From Fibrobacter sp. UWH4 (lineage in GTDB: Bacteria; Fibrobacterota; Fibrobacteria; Fibrobacterales; Fibrobacteraceae): 64,000 nt of DNA. The position numbers and the translations under genes are program-made. The notes under the pieces were generated by a model. It had not been told where the DNA came from, did no database searches, and worked only from the letters and a program-made list of their open reading frames with translations. Position 1 is the first letter of the stretch; each line of letters starts with the position of its first letter. The stretch spans positions 310,001 through 374,000 of the forward strand of contig NZ_FRAY01000004.1 in NCBI RefSeq assembly GCF_900142475.1, written 5' to 3'. This document shows positions 9,037-16,181 of this stretch, piece by piece.

Positions 9037-9846
9037 ATGGAAACCCTAATCTTCATTGCAATCGCAGTCGTCATCACGATTATCCAGAAGAAGCTGGAAA
9101 AGGCGAAGGAGCAACAGAACCAGTTGCCCCGTCACCAAGAACAGCATCGCGAAAATGGAGAAGCCGATGACGATACGCAGGAGGCCGAACACCAGCCCCC
9201 GCGTTCGTTGCAGGATCTGATTCGACAGTTCGAAAACGCCCAGAGGCAGGCGACTCAAGGGAACATTGAGCCGCCGACTCCGCCTGTGCATCGCAAACAC
9301 CCGGAACAGCTGACACTCCGCGACATTGCCGAAGTCGTTATCGAAGTGGATTTTATCGACCTGGAATTCCTGATGGAAGAATTCGACGTTGACGAAAACA
9401 CCGCCGCCGAAATGCTGATGGACCTGCAGGCGCACCGCATCGTGGGCCACGACATGGGCGAAGGCGAATGCGACGTTATGGTGCACGACCTCGAAGAACT
9501 CGACAACTTGCTCAGCCACGAAAAACGCGCCGAGCAAGAAAGAAAAGAAGCCCTTCGACAGGCTGACGAGCGTGAAACCGACGAAGAAGATAGCGCCCGT
9601 CAGCGCGAATTGGAACGCCAACGGGAACTCAACGCCCTCGAAGACCGCGCCAGGTCCGCACGCGAATCGGCTGCCGCCATTACAGAAATGGGCGCTTCGG
9701 CTGAAGCGAGCGCAGAACCTGCCGCAGCACCCAAACGCACCCTTGTTTCGACAAGGAACCTTGCCGACGTGAGAAAAGGATTCATCTGGGCGAAAGTCCT
9801 GGACGAGCCGCGCTTCAAGCGCCGCTGGAGTACGCAGTACCGCTAG
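9037..9846 (+). CDS. Membrane-anchored protein with FtsK-gamma-like segment
   Basis: 269 residues, unknown function. One N-terminal membrane segment (LIFIAIAVVITIIQ, residues 3-17) is followed by a charged Gln/Glu-rich stretch. Residues 105-145 (DLEFLMEEFDVDENTAAEML...HRIVG) look like the FtsK gamma winged helix. A long Arg/Glu coiled coil (about 160-215) precedes a conserved-looking tail, RKGFIWAKVLDEPRFKRRW. It is the last gene of the nfeD-floA operon before a strong terminator. The winged-helix resemblance is by eye only. Confidence 0.7.
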   Translation: METLIFIAIAVVITIIQKKLEKAKEQQNQLPRHQEQHRENGEADDDTQEAEHQPPRSLQDLIRQFENAQRQATQGNIEPPTPPVHRKHPEQLTLRDIAEVVIEVDFIDLEFLMEEFDVDENTAAEMLMDLQAHRIVGHDMGEGECDVMVHDLEELDNLLSHEKRAEQERKEALRQADERETDEEDSARQRELERQRELNALEDRARSARESAAAITEMGASAEASAEPAAAPKRTLVSTRNLADVRKGFIWAKVLDEPRFKRRWSTQYR

Positions 9847-9870
9847 GCAACCGACATTACCTTAGACAAA

Positions 9871-9898
9871 AAGTCCGCTCCTTCGAGCGGACTTTTCT
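9871..9898 (+). terminator. Terminator of the nfeD-floA operon
   Basis: Perfect 10-bp stem AAGTCCGCTC-cttc-GAGCGGACTT followed by TTCTATT; preceded by A-rich sequence, so it could also act on the other strand. Confidence 0.85.
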
Positions 9899-9969
9899 AT
9901 TAACTATATCTAGCAGAGAACAGCCCCCGCCTCGCGACCCCTCGGCAGACTTTTCTAATTGTAACTAGA

Positions 9970-10018
9970 GATCCTTCGACTACGGGCTCAGCCCTCCGCT
10001 CAGGATGACACATTCGTG
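9970..10018. repeat. Dispersed repeat at the 3' end of prfB
   Basis: Contains ATCCTTCGACTACGGGCTCA followed by GCCCTCCGCTCAGGATGAC, a relative of the CTTCG..CTCAGGATGAC repeat class. It abuts the prfB stop, where TGACAC-gaat-GTGTCA forms a short hairpin with the stop codon in its arm. Confidence 0.6.
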
Positions 10019-11123
10019 TCACTTCTGCCCTTCGCTGGTGCTGAGCAGGTACGCGTTGATGAACGGCTTGATTTTACCGTCGAGCACGCCCGCGGTATCA
10101 GAGGTTTCGACGCCGGTGCGCAAGTCCTTCACGAGCTGATAGGGCTGCAACACGTAGCTACGAATCTGGCTACCCCATTCGACCTTTTTCTTTTCGGCCA
10201 TACGGGCATCGCGCTTGGCTTCTTCTTCCAGGCGGTAATGTTCAGCAACCATGGTCTTGAGCATCTTGTAGCAGGTTTCGCGGTTCTGAATCTGGCTGCG
10301 TTCGGTCTGGCAGCTCGCCATAATGCCCGTGGGCAAGTGCGTCATACGCACGGCAGAGTCCGTCTTGTTGATGTACTGGCCACCGGCACCGCTACTGCGG
10401 TAGGTATCCACGCGAACGTCGGCCATATCCAAATCGAATTCCACGTCTTCGTGTTCGGGGTACAGGTACACGGCGGTAAAGCTCGTGTGGCGGCGGGCGT
10501 TCGCGTCAAAGGGGCTGATGCGCACCAGACGGTGCACGCCGATTTCCGAGCGAAGCAGGCCGTAAGCGTTTTCGCAAGTGACCTCGATGGTTGCGCTCTT
10601 GAGGCCGGCATCTTCCGCTTCCTGGAAGTCGACCACCTTGAAGTCCATGTTTTCGCGTTCGAAGAAATGCGTGTACATGCGGAAGAGCATCAGCGCCCAG
10701 TCCTGCGACTCGGTGCCGCCTGCACCCGGATGAATCGACATCAGGCAGCTGCAGGCATCATCGGGGCCGTTCAGCATCTTCTTGAATTCCATCGCCTCGA
10801 TTTTCGACTTGAGTTCAGCGATATCGGAATCAATCGATGCGGTCAGGTCGGCGGATTCTTCCGCCTTGCTCATTTCGTAAAGTTCGGCCAAGTCGTCGCA
10901 TGTCTGCGAGACTTCTTTCCACGAGTCCAGCAGGGCGCGCAGATTGCCGATTTTTTTCATCATGGACTGCGCCTTGTCCTGGTCATTCCACAGATTCGGG
11001 TCGGCGGAGTCCTTTTCCAAAACGTAAAGTTCTTCGGTCTTTGCCTCTAAGTCAAAGATACCCCCAGAGCTTGTCGATGCGCGTACGCAAGTCGATCAGC
11101 CCGGTATGCGTAGTATTAAACAT
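10019..11123 (-). CDS. prfB: Peptide chain release factor 2, with programmed +1 frameshift
   Basis: Terminates translation at UGA/UAA. The first ORF starts at ATG 11123 (MFNTTHTGLIDLRTRI) and stops at codon 24 (TGA, 11054-11052). The site reads TGG GGG TAT CTT TGA C, the classic autoregulatory RF2 signal with a Shine-Dalgarno-like GGGGG and a slippery CTT. After the +1 shift the frame continues DLEAKTEELYVLEKDSADPN to 10019. The main ORF has the RF2 anticodon-like SPF (RISPFDANAR) and the catalytic GGQ (SSGAGGQYINKTDS). Total about 367 residues, normal for RF2. It lies downstream of the foldase gene on the same strand. Confidence 0.95.
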
Positions 11124-11142
11124 AAGTAGTAACTCGAAGAAA

Positions 11143-11245
11143 TTATGAATTCAGAATTCGGATTTCAGAGTTGCAACATCAAGCATGTCAATAAAACACG
11201 ACAACATTTAATTCTGAATTCCGAAATCAGAACTCTGAACTATAT
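11143..11245. repeat. GAATTCAGA/TTTCGGAATT dispersed repeat, two inverted copies
   Basis: GAATTCAGAATTCGGATTTC near 11144 and the inverse CCGAAATCAGAACTCTGAAC near 11222 flank about 40 bp. It begins directly after the stop of the foldase gene at 11247, like the other three members of this family in the window. Confidence 0.6.
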
Positions 11246-11246
11246 A

Positions 11247-12257
11247 TTACTTAGCAGCTCCGATAGCCTGCGGCGGAGTGTACTTGGCATCGAGGTACTG
11301 CACCTTGTAGACCTTTCCGAGGCCATCGAGGTAAGCCTTGAGCTGAGCCTGGCGGTCCTGTTCAGCCTGCACACGCAGGATGTAGTCGATCTGGTGCTTG
11401 TAGCTTTCGTACTTGCCGTCGTTGCGTTCGGTCAGCATGAAGATGGCGATGCCGTCCTTGTCGGTATACGGTTCGGTCATTTCGCCCACCTTGATCTTGT
11501 TCACGGCCTTCACGAAGGCATCACCCTTGGTCTTGGCGACAAACTTGGTCATCACGCCACCGGTCTTCTTGGCAGTCTGGTCGTCGCTGTACATGGCGGC
11601 GAGCTGGGCAAACGTAGCCTTCTTGCTGCGCACCTGGGCGGCGAGGCCCTTCAGCATGTCCTTGGCATCTTCGATTTCCTGCTTGGACTTGCCCTTGGTA
11701 GAAATCACGATGCGGGCACCGCTAATGGAATCGTTGACCTGGACCTTACCCTTGTTGAGTTCCCAGAAAGCTTCCTTCTGCTTTTCGGTCGGATCCTTCG
11801 GATACGGAACCTTCTTTTCGAGGATTGCTTCGCTCTTCAGCTGGTCTTCAATCTTTTCACGGAACTGGGCCATGGTGGTATTCGACTTCTTGAGTTCCTT
11901 CTGGAAGGCGTCTTCGCTCGGGAATTGGGCCTTGAAGAGTGCGGTCAAGCTGTCGACCTTGCCCTTGTTCACCTTGATCCCCATCTTCTTGGCTTCGAGC
12001 TTGATGAGTTCCTGACCTACCAGGTTGTCAATCACGGCATAACGGAGCTGCGTCATGGTCTTGTCATCAATCTTCTTGCCGCGGAACTGCTGTTCGCCGA
12101 GCATCTTGGCAAGGCTATCAATCTTACCTGCAGAAATACCGGTCTTTTCGACACGGATCACGTCCAGGCTCTTGGAGTTCAACAACTGAGCAGAAGCGAT
12201 ACCGGCGGCCAGAGCGACCGTCAGAATACCGCGAGAAACAAATTTAAAAGAACGCAT
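11247..12257 (-). CDS. Periplasmic peptidyl-prolyl isomerase, SurA/PpiC-like
   Basis: 336 residues with a signal peptide (1-23, ending ASAQ). The N-terminal half is a SurA-like chaperone region (MTQLRYAVIDNLVGQELIKL). A parvulin-type domain follows at about 185-290, with ARIVISTKGKS, FAQLAAMYSDDQTAKKTGG and KVGEMTEPYTDKDGIAIFML. It probably escorts outer-membrane proteins through the periplasm, fitting the many beta-barrels in the window. One parvulin domain, not two, so nearer PpiC/PrsA-type than E. coli SurA. Confidence 0.85.
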   Translation of the reverse strand: MRSFKFVSRGILTVALAAGIASAQLLNSKSLDVIRVEKTGISAGKIDSLAKMLGEQQFRGKKIDDKTMTQLRYAVIDNLVGQELIKLEAKKMGIKVNKGKVDSLTALFKAQFPSEDAFQKELKKSNTTMAQFREKIEDQLKSEAILEKKVPYPKDPTEKQKEAFWELNKGKVQVNDSISGARIVISTKGKSKQEIEDAKDMLKGLAAQVRSKKATFAQLAAMYSDDQTAKKTGGVMTKFVAKTKGDAFVKAVNKIKVGEMTEPYTDKDGIAIFMLTERNDGKYESYKHQIDYILRVQAEQDRQAQLKAYLDGLGKVYKVQYLDAKYTPPQAIGAAK

Positions 12258-12299
12258 TTTTATTCCTTTTTAAAATTTTCCGCCGTAAATATAGAAAAA

Positions 12300-12480
12300 G
12301 TGTGCGAGGTGAGCCCAGCATGGGCAAACTTGTTTGCCCATATTGCCGAACCGAAGCCACGGACGCCATAGGCGTCAAAAGGCGAGTGCCGCGACAAAAA
12401 CATTATGTTTTTGGCATAGCCGAGCCATACTATATGCACTCCGAAGGAGTGCCATATAGTAAAAAAGACACTTTTAAACC
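12300..12480. repeat. Hairpin mosaic, block A
   Basis: Four palindromes in a row: TGGGCAAAC/GTTTGCCCA (12321-12340), GACGCC/GGCGTC (12362-12376), CAAAAACAT/ATGTTTTTG (12395-12413), and a 14-15 bp arm pair starting ACTATATG and ending CATATAGT (12429-12460). They are joined by linkers such as GCGAGTGCCGCGA and GGCATAGCCGAGCC. The ORF through it on the plus strand looks spurious. Confidence 0.7.
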
Positions 12481-12714
12481 CAAAGGGGGGGGGGGGGAAG
12501 AATCCCCCTGCTTGCAGCCCCGGCATACGTCATTGCGAGGAGCAAAGCGACGAAGCAATCCATAGCCGGGTCTTCCAGCACCCCCTCTGCGGGCGCTCGC
12601 CGCCCCGCAACGCCCCGGCTCAGCCTGCTCCGCACGCGGACACATTACGGCCTTCGGCCTTTACTGCCCGCTTAGCGGCCAGGCATTCGCCGCCGCGTTC
12701 TTCTTTGACATAAT
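12481..12714. other. Intergenic stretch with a G13 tract and a dispersed repeat
   Basis: A run of 13 G (12485-12497) is followed by the repeat at 12528-12563 and a GC-rich stretch with short inverted repeats (GGCCTTCGGCC, GCCCGCTTAGCGGCC). No convincing gene. Confidence 0.5.
12528..12563. repeat. CATTGCGAGGAGC...GAAGCAATCC dispersed repeat
   Basis: Reads CGTCATTGCGAGGAGCAAAG then CGACGAAGCAATCCAT, the well-known short dispersed-repeat form seen in many bacterial genomes; shares its ends with 1564-1600. Confidence 0.75.
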
Positions 12715-12835
12715 AACTCCCAAAAGGCTTTTGACGCCTACGGCGTCTGCGGCGTCGTTCGGTCATGCCAAAACGCAAGCGTTTTGTCGCGACGCTCACT
12801 TAGCACGCTTTTCCCCAAAGCCTTTTTTTTATTTT
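12715..12835. repeat. Hairpin mosaic, block B (inverted relative to block A)
   Basis: Contains CAAAAGGCTTTTG (12721-12733), GACGCCTACGGCGTC (12733-12747) and CAAAACGC-aa-GCGTTTTG (12769-12786). On the minus strand it reads TCGCGACAAAA-palindrome-TTTTGGCATGACCGA, matching block A's GCGACAAAA-palindrome-TTTTGGCATAGCCGA, with the inner palindrome replaced. Confidence 0.7.
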
Positions 12836-12847
12836 TTAGAAATCGAA

Positions 12848-14013
12848 TTATTCCACGTATAAAGAAGTATAATTCTTTACACAACGGACGGACAAGCCAT
12901 AAACTTTTCGAAAAGAAATATAGTCCCACGAACTTTTTTCGAACGAAGCTACCCTAGCCCCATGATAAGCAGTTTCCTTTGGTAACCAAAATTGAGCATA
13001 TTTTCCGATGTTATCAAATCTGCAACCGTCATCATCATACCCCCCCCCACCAAACAAAGCAGAGAAACCATTACTATTACTTCCATTCGAAGCTTTAGAC
13101 GTTGCCCTATATGCAGATTCTTCGCCACCAATCATGGCTCGCCATTCTGTTTCGTTCATCACATGCCAGCCATCTGGGCACACACCTTGGATTTGAAGTT
13201 TATTCCAGTCAGAATCATAAACGATTCCCTTTGCAATAGAATCAGGGCAATTCGGCGTCGTTCCAGTCCACACACTATCACACGCCCTAGGGAGTCCAAA
13301 TGTTTCGCTCCAAGAGTACAGCCCGCCAAAATAATGTTCGCAATACCAGGAATCATCGTCATAGCAGAACTTTTCGACCTTACTATCGTCAAAAGTAGTG
13401 GTTCCAAGTGTCACCTGGGTTCCATAATTCAAATTTTGAGCAAAAACTTCAAACTGTTCATACTTTTTTTTATAACGATGGTTCTATATTCCTGCCCATC
13501 ACGCGGATCCTCGAATGTACCATACGATTTCTCTTCGTTAAAGACACTGTCTACTTTGAATTTATCCTTGTACGGATAAGTCTTTGCACTAGAAGAACTA
13601 CTACTAGAAGGCGGAATGTAAGGGACAAGAAAACCTTCTTCACATACATACTTTTCATCGTCAATTTCCCAAATACCAGATCCACCTTCACAAGGTATAT
13701 GCCAATCAACAATAGAAAAAGAACTACTAGACTTCACCACCGAGGAGCTACTATTCTTGCCACTTACAGAACTAGAGGACCTCGAACTGCCACCGGAAGA
13801 TGTTCCTTTGTCCGTAACGGAACTCGAGGAGAAGACTTCATCATCATCGCTACTGCTCGAAACTTCCGCAATCGGATCAGGGTCGGCACTGCTGGAGCCG
13901 CTGTCGCACGCAGTAAATACAACAAAGACAAGAGCCATGGCAAGAAGTATGGATTCCCTACGCTTCGCTTCGAGAATGACAGGCCAAGAATGACGCAATG
14001 AAAAAATCTTCAC
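12848..14013 (-). pseudogene. FISUMP-type lipoprotein, frameshifted at an A8 tract
   Basis: The first frame runs from GTG 14013 (GGAGG ribosome-binding site six bases upstream) through a lipobox (VFTACDS), Ser-rich linkers and DPRDGQEYRTIVIKK, then ends at 13429. The second frame continues as QNLNYGTQ...GVCPDGWHVMNETEWRAM...LSVRCVKN to 12848. This is the Fibrobacter major paralogous (FISUMP) domain. The join lies at AT followed by eight A and GTATGAAC (about 13465-13475). Nine A, or a -1 slip on A-AAA-AAA, would restore KYEQFEVFAQNLNY. It could be a real mutation, phase variation, slippage or a base-call error. A G9 tract near 13040 in the second part is another unstable site. The signal peptide also carries a repeat insertion (13948-13994). 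Confidence 0.75.
13948..13994. repeat. Dispersed repeat inserted in the signal peptide of the FISUMP lipoprotein
   Basis: Carries TATGGATTCCCTACGCTTCG then CTTCGAGAATGAC and a second AAGAATGAC. In the gene frame it encodes about HSWPVILEAKRRESIL, splitting a normal-looking MKIFSLR n-region from the hydrophobic core LLAMALVFVVFTAC. Confidence 0.75.
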
Positions 14014-14091
14014 AGAAGACCTCCAAATAAGCCCCACCAATTTTTTGCGAAATATAACAAACTCAACGAAAATGGCTGTTCGTTTTAAACC

Positions 14092-14177
14092 GCAAACATA
14101 TTTTTACACCAAAATTTGCCCACAAACGCCCTAAACTAGCGTGTATATATATGAATAGGGGTAGTCTCTATTCGCCC
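14092..14177 (+). repeat. TA-cassette leader repeat, copy 1
   Basis: Starts GCAAACATATTTTTACACC, contains GCGTGTATATATATG, and ends in a hairpin GAATAGGG-GTAGT-CTCTATTC (14153-14173). It precedes the first toxin-antitoxin pair; two further copies precede the second and third pairs. It probably holds the promoter and the start of the transcript. Confidence 0.75.
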
Positions 14178-14324
14178 AACGGAGGTTCATCCGTTAAAAC
14201 CGTTATATACACACGAATCAATTGGAAAATTAAAAAAGTCCTTAAGCAACTCAATATTGTTCAAAAGGAAATATTTGCTATTGACAAGGAATTCGCTTGT
14301 ATATATATTATATATATCACATAT

Positions 14325-14618
14325 ATGATTTTCGAATGGGACGAAAACAAAGCCAAAACAAATTTTATCAAACACAAGGTGACTTTTGAAGAGGCTCAAA
14401 CAGTTTTCTATGACGAAAATGCTCTTTTGCTTGCGGATGAAAAACATTCTGATGAAGAAGAACGTTTTATTCTAATGGGAATATCTTCGATGATGAATAC
14501 GCTTTTGGTGTGTTTTTGCGAACGAGGTTCAGAAGAAAACGAAATCATCCGAATCATTTCATCTCGAAAAGCAAACAAAAAGGAAACAGAACAATACTGG
14601 AAAAGGAGGTTGCCATGA
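14325..14618 (+). CDS. brnT: BrnT-family toxin, module 1
   Basis: 97 residues, the usual BrnT (DUF497) size: MIFEWDENKAKTNFIKHKVT, EEAQTVFYDE, DEEERFILMGIS, IIRIISSRKANKKE. BrnT is a RelE-fold ribonuclease toxin. The ATG at 14325 matches the family N-terminus; the frame is open back to 14151 but that part is unlike any BrnT. No Shine-Dalgarno; the start sits in overlapping ATATAT repeats that could be an operator. The 3' end overlaps the antitoxin start by ATGA. Confidence 0.85.
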   Translation: MIFEWDENKAKTNFIKHKVTFEEAQTVFYDENALLLADEKHSDEEERFILMGISSMMNTLLVCFCERGSEENEIIRIISSRKANKKETEQYWKRRLP

Positions 14619-14848
14619 AGAAGAACTACGATTTCAGCAATGCAGTCAAAAACCCGTATGCAAAAAAATTGAAGAAGACGATTTGTATAAACATCAGTGA
14701 ATCGGTTCTCGCTTATTTCAAGGAACTGGCGGAAAAAACAAACATTCCATACCAGACATTAATCAATATGTTCCTTGAACAAGCAAAGGCTGATAAAATG
14801 GAACCTAAATTTGTTTCGAAGCCCACTCGCAAAAAACAAGTGGCTTAA
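14615..14848 (+). CDS. CopG/BrnA-like antitoxin, module 1
   Basis: 77 residues: MKKNYDFSNAVKNPYAKKLKKTICINISESVLAYFKELAE then IPYQTLINMFL, the ribbon-helix-helix form paired with BrnT toxins. It should neutralise the toxin and repress the operon. A strong AAAGGAGG ribosome-binding site lies inside the toxin's 3' end. Confidence 0.85.
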   Translation: MKKNYDFSNAVKNPYAKKLKKTICINISESVLAYFKELAEKTNIPYQTLINMFLEQAKADKMEPKFVSKPTRKKQVA

Positions 14849-14858
14849 TAATTTTAAA

Positions 14859-14881
14859 GGCGGTATTTGACCGCCTTTTTT
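14859..14881 (+). terminator. Terminator of TA module 1
   Basis: GGCGGT-atttg-ACCGCC followed by TTTTTT. The same hairpin closes modules 2 and 3. Confidence 0.9.
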
Positions 14882-14932
14882 GGAATGACTGCTACGACGT
14901 CCGCTTCTTCGTCGCCGTTTGGAACTCATTCA
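14882..14932. repeat. Imperfect palindrome after TA module 1 (cassette-end element)
   Basis: GGAATGA...ACGACG...CGTCG...TCATTC: outer arms GAATGA/TCATTC and inner arms CGACG/CGTCG. Repeated with one base change at 15672-15722. The overall shape recalls an integron attC site, but no clear GTTRRRY core is seen. Confidence 0.6.
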
Positions 14933-15021
14933 GCAAACATATTTTTACACCAAAATTTGCCCACAAACGCCCCAAATTAGCGTGTATATATATGGATAGG
15001 GACAGTCTCTATTCGCCCGCG
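14933..15021 (+). repeat. TA-cassette leader repeat, copy 2
   Basis: Nearly identical to copy 1. The hairpin is GGATAGGG-ACAGT-CTCTATTC (14994-15014); both differences from copy 3 turn A-U pairs into G-U pairs. Confidence 0.75.
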
Positions 15022-15116
15022 GGGGCGTTCCCGAAGAAAAAATAGAACATGAACATATATTCTGTTGCATTTTGTAAAAAATGTAATTATATTATAATTA
15101 TACCGCGAGGTTCTGC

Positions 15117-15431
15117 ATGGAAGTAGAATTCGAGTGGGACGAACATAAGAATGCGCTAAACCAAAAGAAACACGGAATTTCATTCGAAGAAGCCAAATCG
15201 TGCTTTGAAGATGAACACGCTAGAGTTTTCTTTGATGTAGAACATTCAAAAAACGAGGATAGGTCTATTCTGATTGGATTGTCAGAAAAACTTAGGACTC
15301 TTATTGTGGTTTATACGGAACGAAACCTTCTTGATGCCGAGATTATAGTCAATCGAATCATCAGCGCTCGCAAGGCAACGAAAAAAGAATTCCAATACTA
15401 TTGGAATGAACGAAAAGGAGACGGATTATGA
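15117..15431 (+). CDS. brnT: BrnT-family toxin, module 2
   Basis: 104 residues: MEVEFEWDEHKNALNQKKHG, SFEEAKSCFEDEHARVF, EDRSILIGLSEKLRTLIVVY, VNRIISARKATKKEFQYYW. Closer to canonical BrnT than module 1. The start is preceded by GCGAGGTTCTGC, a weak ribosome-binding site. Its end overlaps the antitoxin start by ATGA. Confidence 0.88.
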   Translation: MEVEFEWDEHKNALNQKKHGISFEEAKSCFEDEHARVFFDVEHSKNEDRSILIGLSEKLRTLIVVYTERNLLDAEIIVNRIISARKATKKEFQYYWNERKGDGL

Positions 15432-15643
15432 GAAAGGAGTATGATTTTGCGAGCATGAAGGCGGTTAAAAATCCCTATGCAGCCGCATTGAAAAAACAGA
15501 TAACGATTCGTCTGAATTCAAGTACCATTGAATATTTCAAGAATATGGCGAAAGAAGTCGGCATTCCTTACCAGACGCTCATCGACTCATATCTGACAGA
15601 TTGCGCCCAATGCAAGCGCAAACTGACCATGCATTGGAAATAA
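15428..15643 (+). CDS. CopG/BrnA-like antitoxin, module 2
   Basis: 71 residues: MRKEYDFASMKAVKNPYAAALKKQITIRL then NSSTIEYFKNMAKEVGIPYQTLIDSYL. The ribbon-helix-helix strand is KQITIRL. Homologous to the module 1 antitoxin along its length. Confidence 0.88.
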   Translation: MRKEYDFASMKAVKNPYAAALKKQITIRLNSSTIEYFKNMAKEVGIPYQTLIDSYLTDCAQCKRKLTMHWK

Positions 15644-15648
15644 AATGA

Positions 15649-15671
15649 GGCGGTCATTGACCGCCTTTTTT
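15649..15671 (+). terminator. Terminator of TA module 2
   Basis: GGCGGTC-att-GACCGCC followed by TTTTTT. Confidence 0.9.
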
Positions 15672-15722
15672 GGAATGACTGCCACGACGTCCGCTTCTTC
15701 GTCGCCGTTTGGAACTCATTCA
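15672..15722. repeat. Imperfect palindrome after TA module 2 (cassette-end element)
   Basis: Same 51 bases as 14882-14932 apart from T to C in GACTGCTACG/GACTGCCACG. Confidence 0.6.
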
Positions 15723-15811
15723 GCAAACATCTTTTTACATCGAAAATGGCATTCAAACGCCAGAAAAAAGCGTGTATATATATGAATAGAGACAGTCTCT
15801 ATTCGCCCGCG
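15723..15811 (+). repeat. TA-cassette leader repeat, copy 3
   Basis: Conserves GCAAACAT, the GCGTGTATATATATGAATAG block and GCCCGCG, and diverges in between. The hairpin GAATAGAG-ACAGT-CTCTATTC (15784-15804) is fully Watson-Crick. Confidence 0.75.
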
Positions 15812-15869
15812 ACAGGCTTTTTCGCCAAAAAATTATGCATATATCGCAATTGAGGTTATTGACTTTAGA

Positions 15870-16181
15870 ATGATATATATGTATATTATAGATACAAATG
15901 TAAGGTTTGACGAGGAAAAGGCTCTAAGAGTTTTGCAAAAACATGGTGTCAACATGGAAGATGTTCGCCAAGAGATTATTGCGAAACGATTCGATGTTCA
16001 AGAAGTCGCAAACCAAGAAGGACATCCAGGACAGAAAATGTTCGTGGTGTTGGTGAACGGATACGCACATTGCGTTCCATTTGTTGTTGAACAGGATGGA
16101 ACAATCTTTCTTAAAACGGCTTTTCCAAGCAGAGTTTATCAGCGGAGGTATGAAAATGGAAATCTCAGATTCAAAGTATGA
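15870..16181 (+). CDS. RelE/BrnT-superfamily-like toxin, module 3
   Basis: 103 residues, not clearly homologous to the module 1 and 2 toxins: FDEEKALRVLQKHGVNMEDV, then GHPGQKMFVVLVNGYAHCVPFV and IFLKTAFPSRVYQRRY. The last motif is typical of small toxins described with CopG antitoxins. ATG at 15879 is an alternative start. The AT-rich start lacks a Shine-Dalgarno. It overlaps the antitoxin gene by 26 bp. Confidence 0.7.
   Translation: MIYMYIIDTNVRFDEEKALRVLQKHGVNMEDVRQEIIAKRFDVQEVANQEGHPGQKMFVVLVNGYAHCVPFVVEQDGTIFLKTAFPSRVYQRRYENGNLRFKV

Noticed and set aside
9971-10021. Terminator for prfB
   Set aside because: The inverted sequences belong to a dispersed repeat and no T-run follows; the TGACAC/GTGTCA stem is only 6 bp.
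12302-12565. 87-residue ORF with CPYC motif, resembling a zinc ribbon
   Set aside because: It runs through four palindromes, a G13 tract and a dispersed repeat, so the motif is best explained by chance within the hairpin TGGGCAAACTTGTTTGCCCA.
14151-14324. N-terminal extension of the first BrnT toxin
   Set aside because: BrnT proteins begin at the MIFEWDENK position; the upstream part lies in the leader hairpin and AT-rich spacer.
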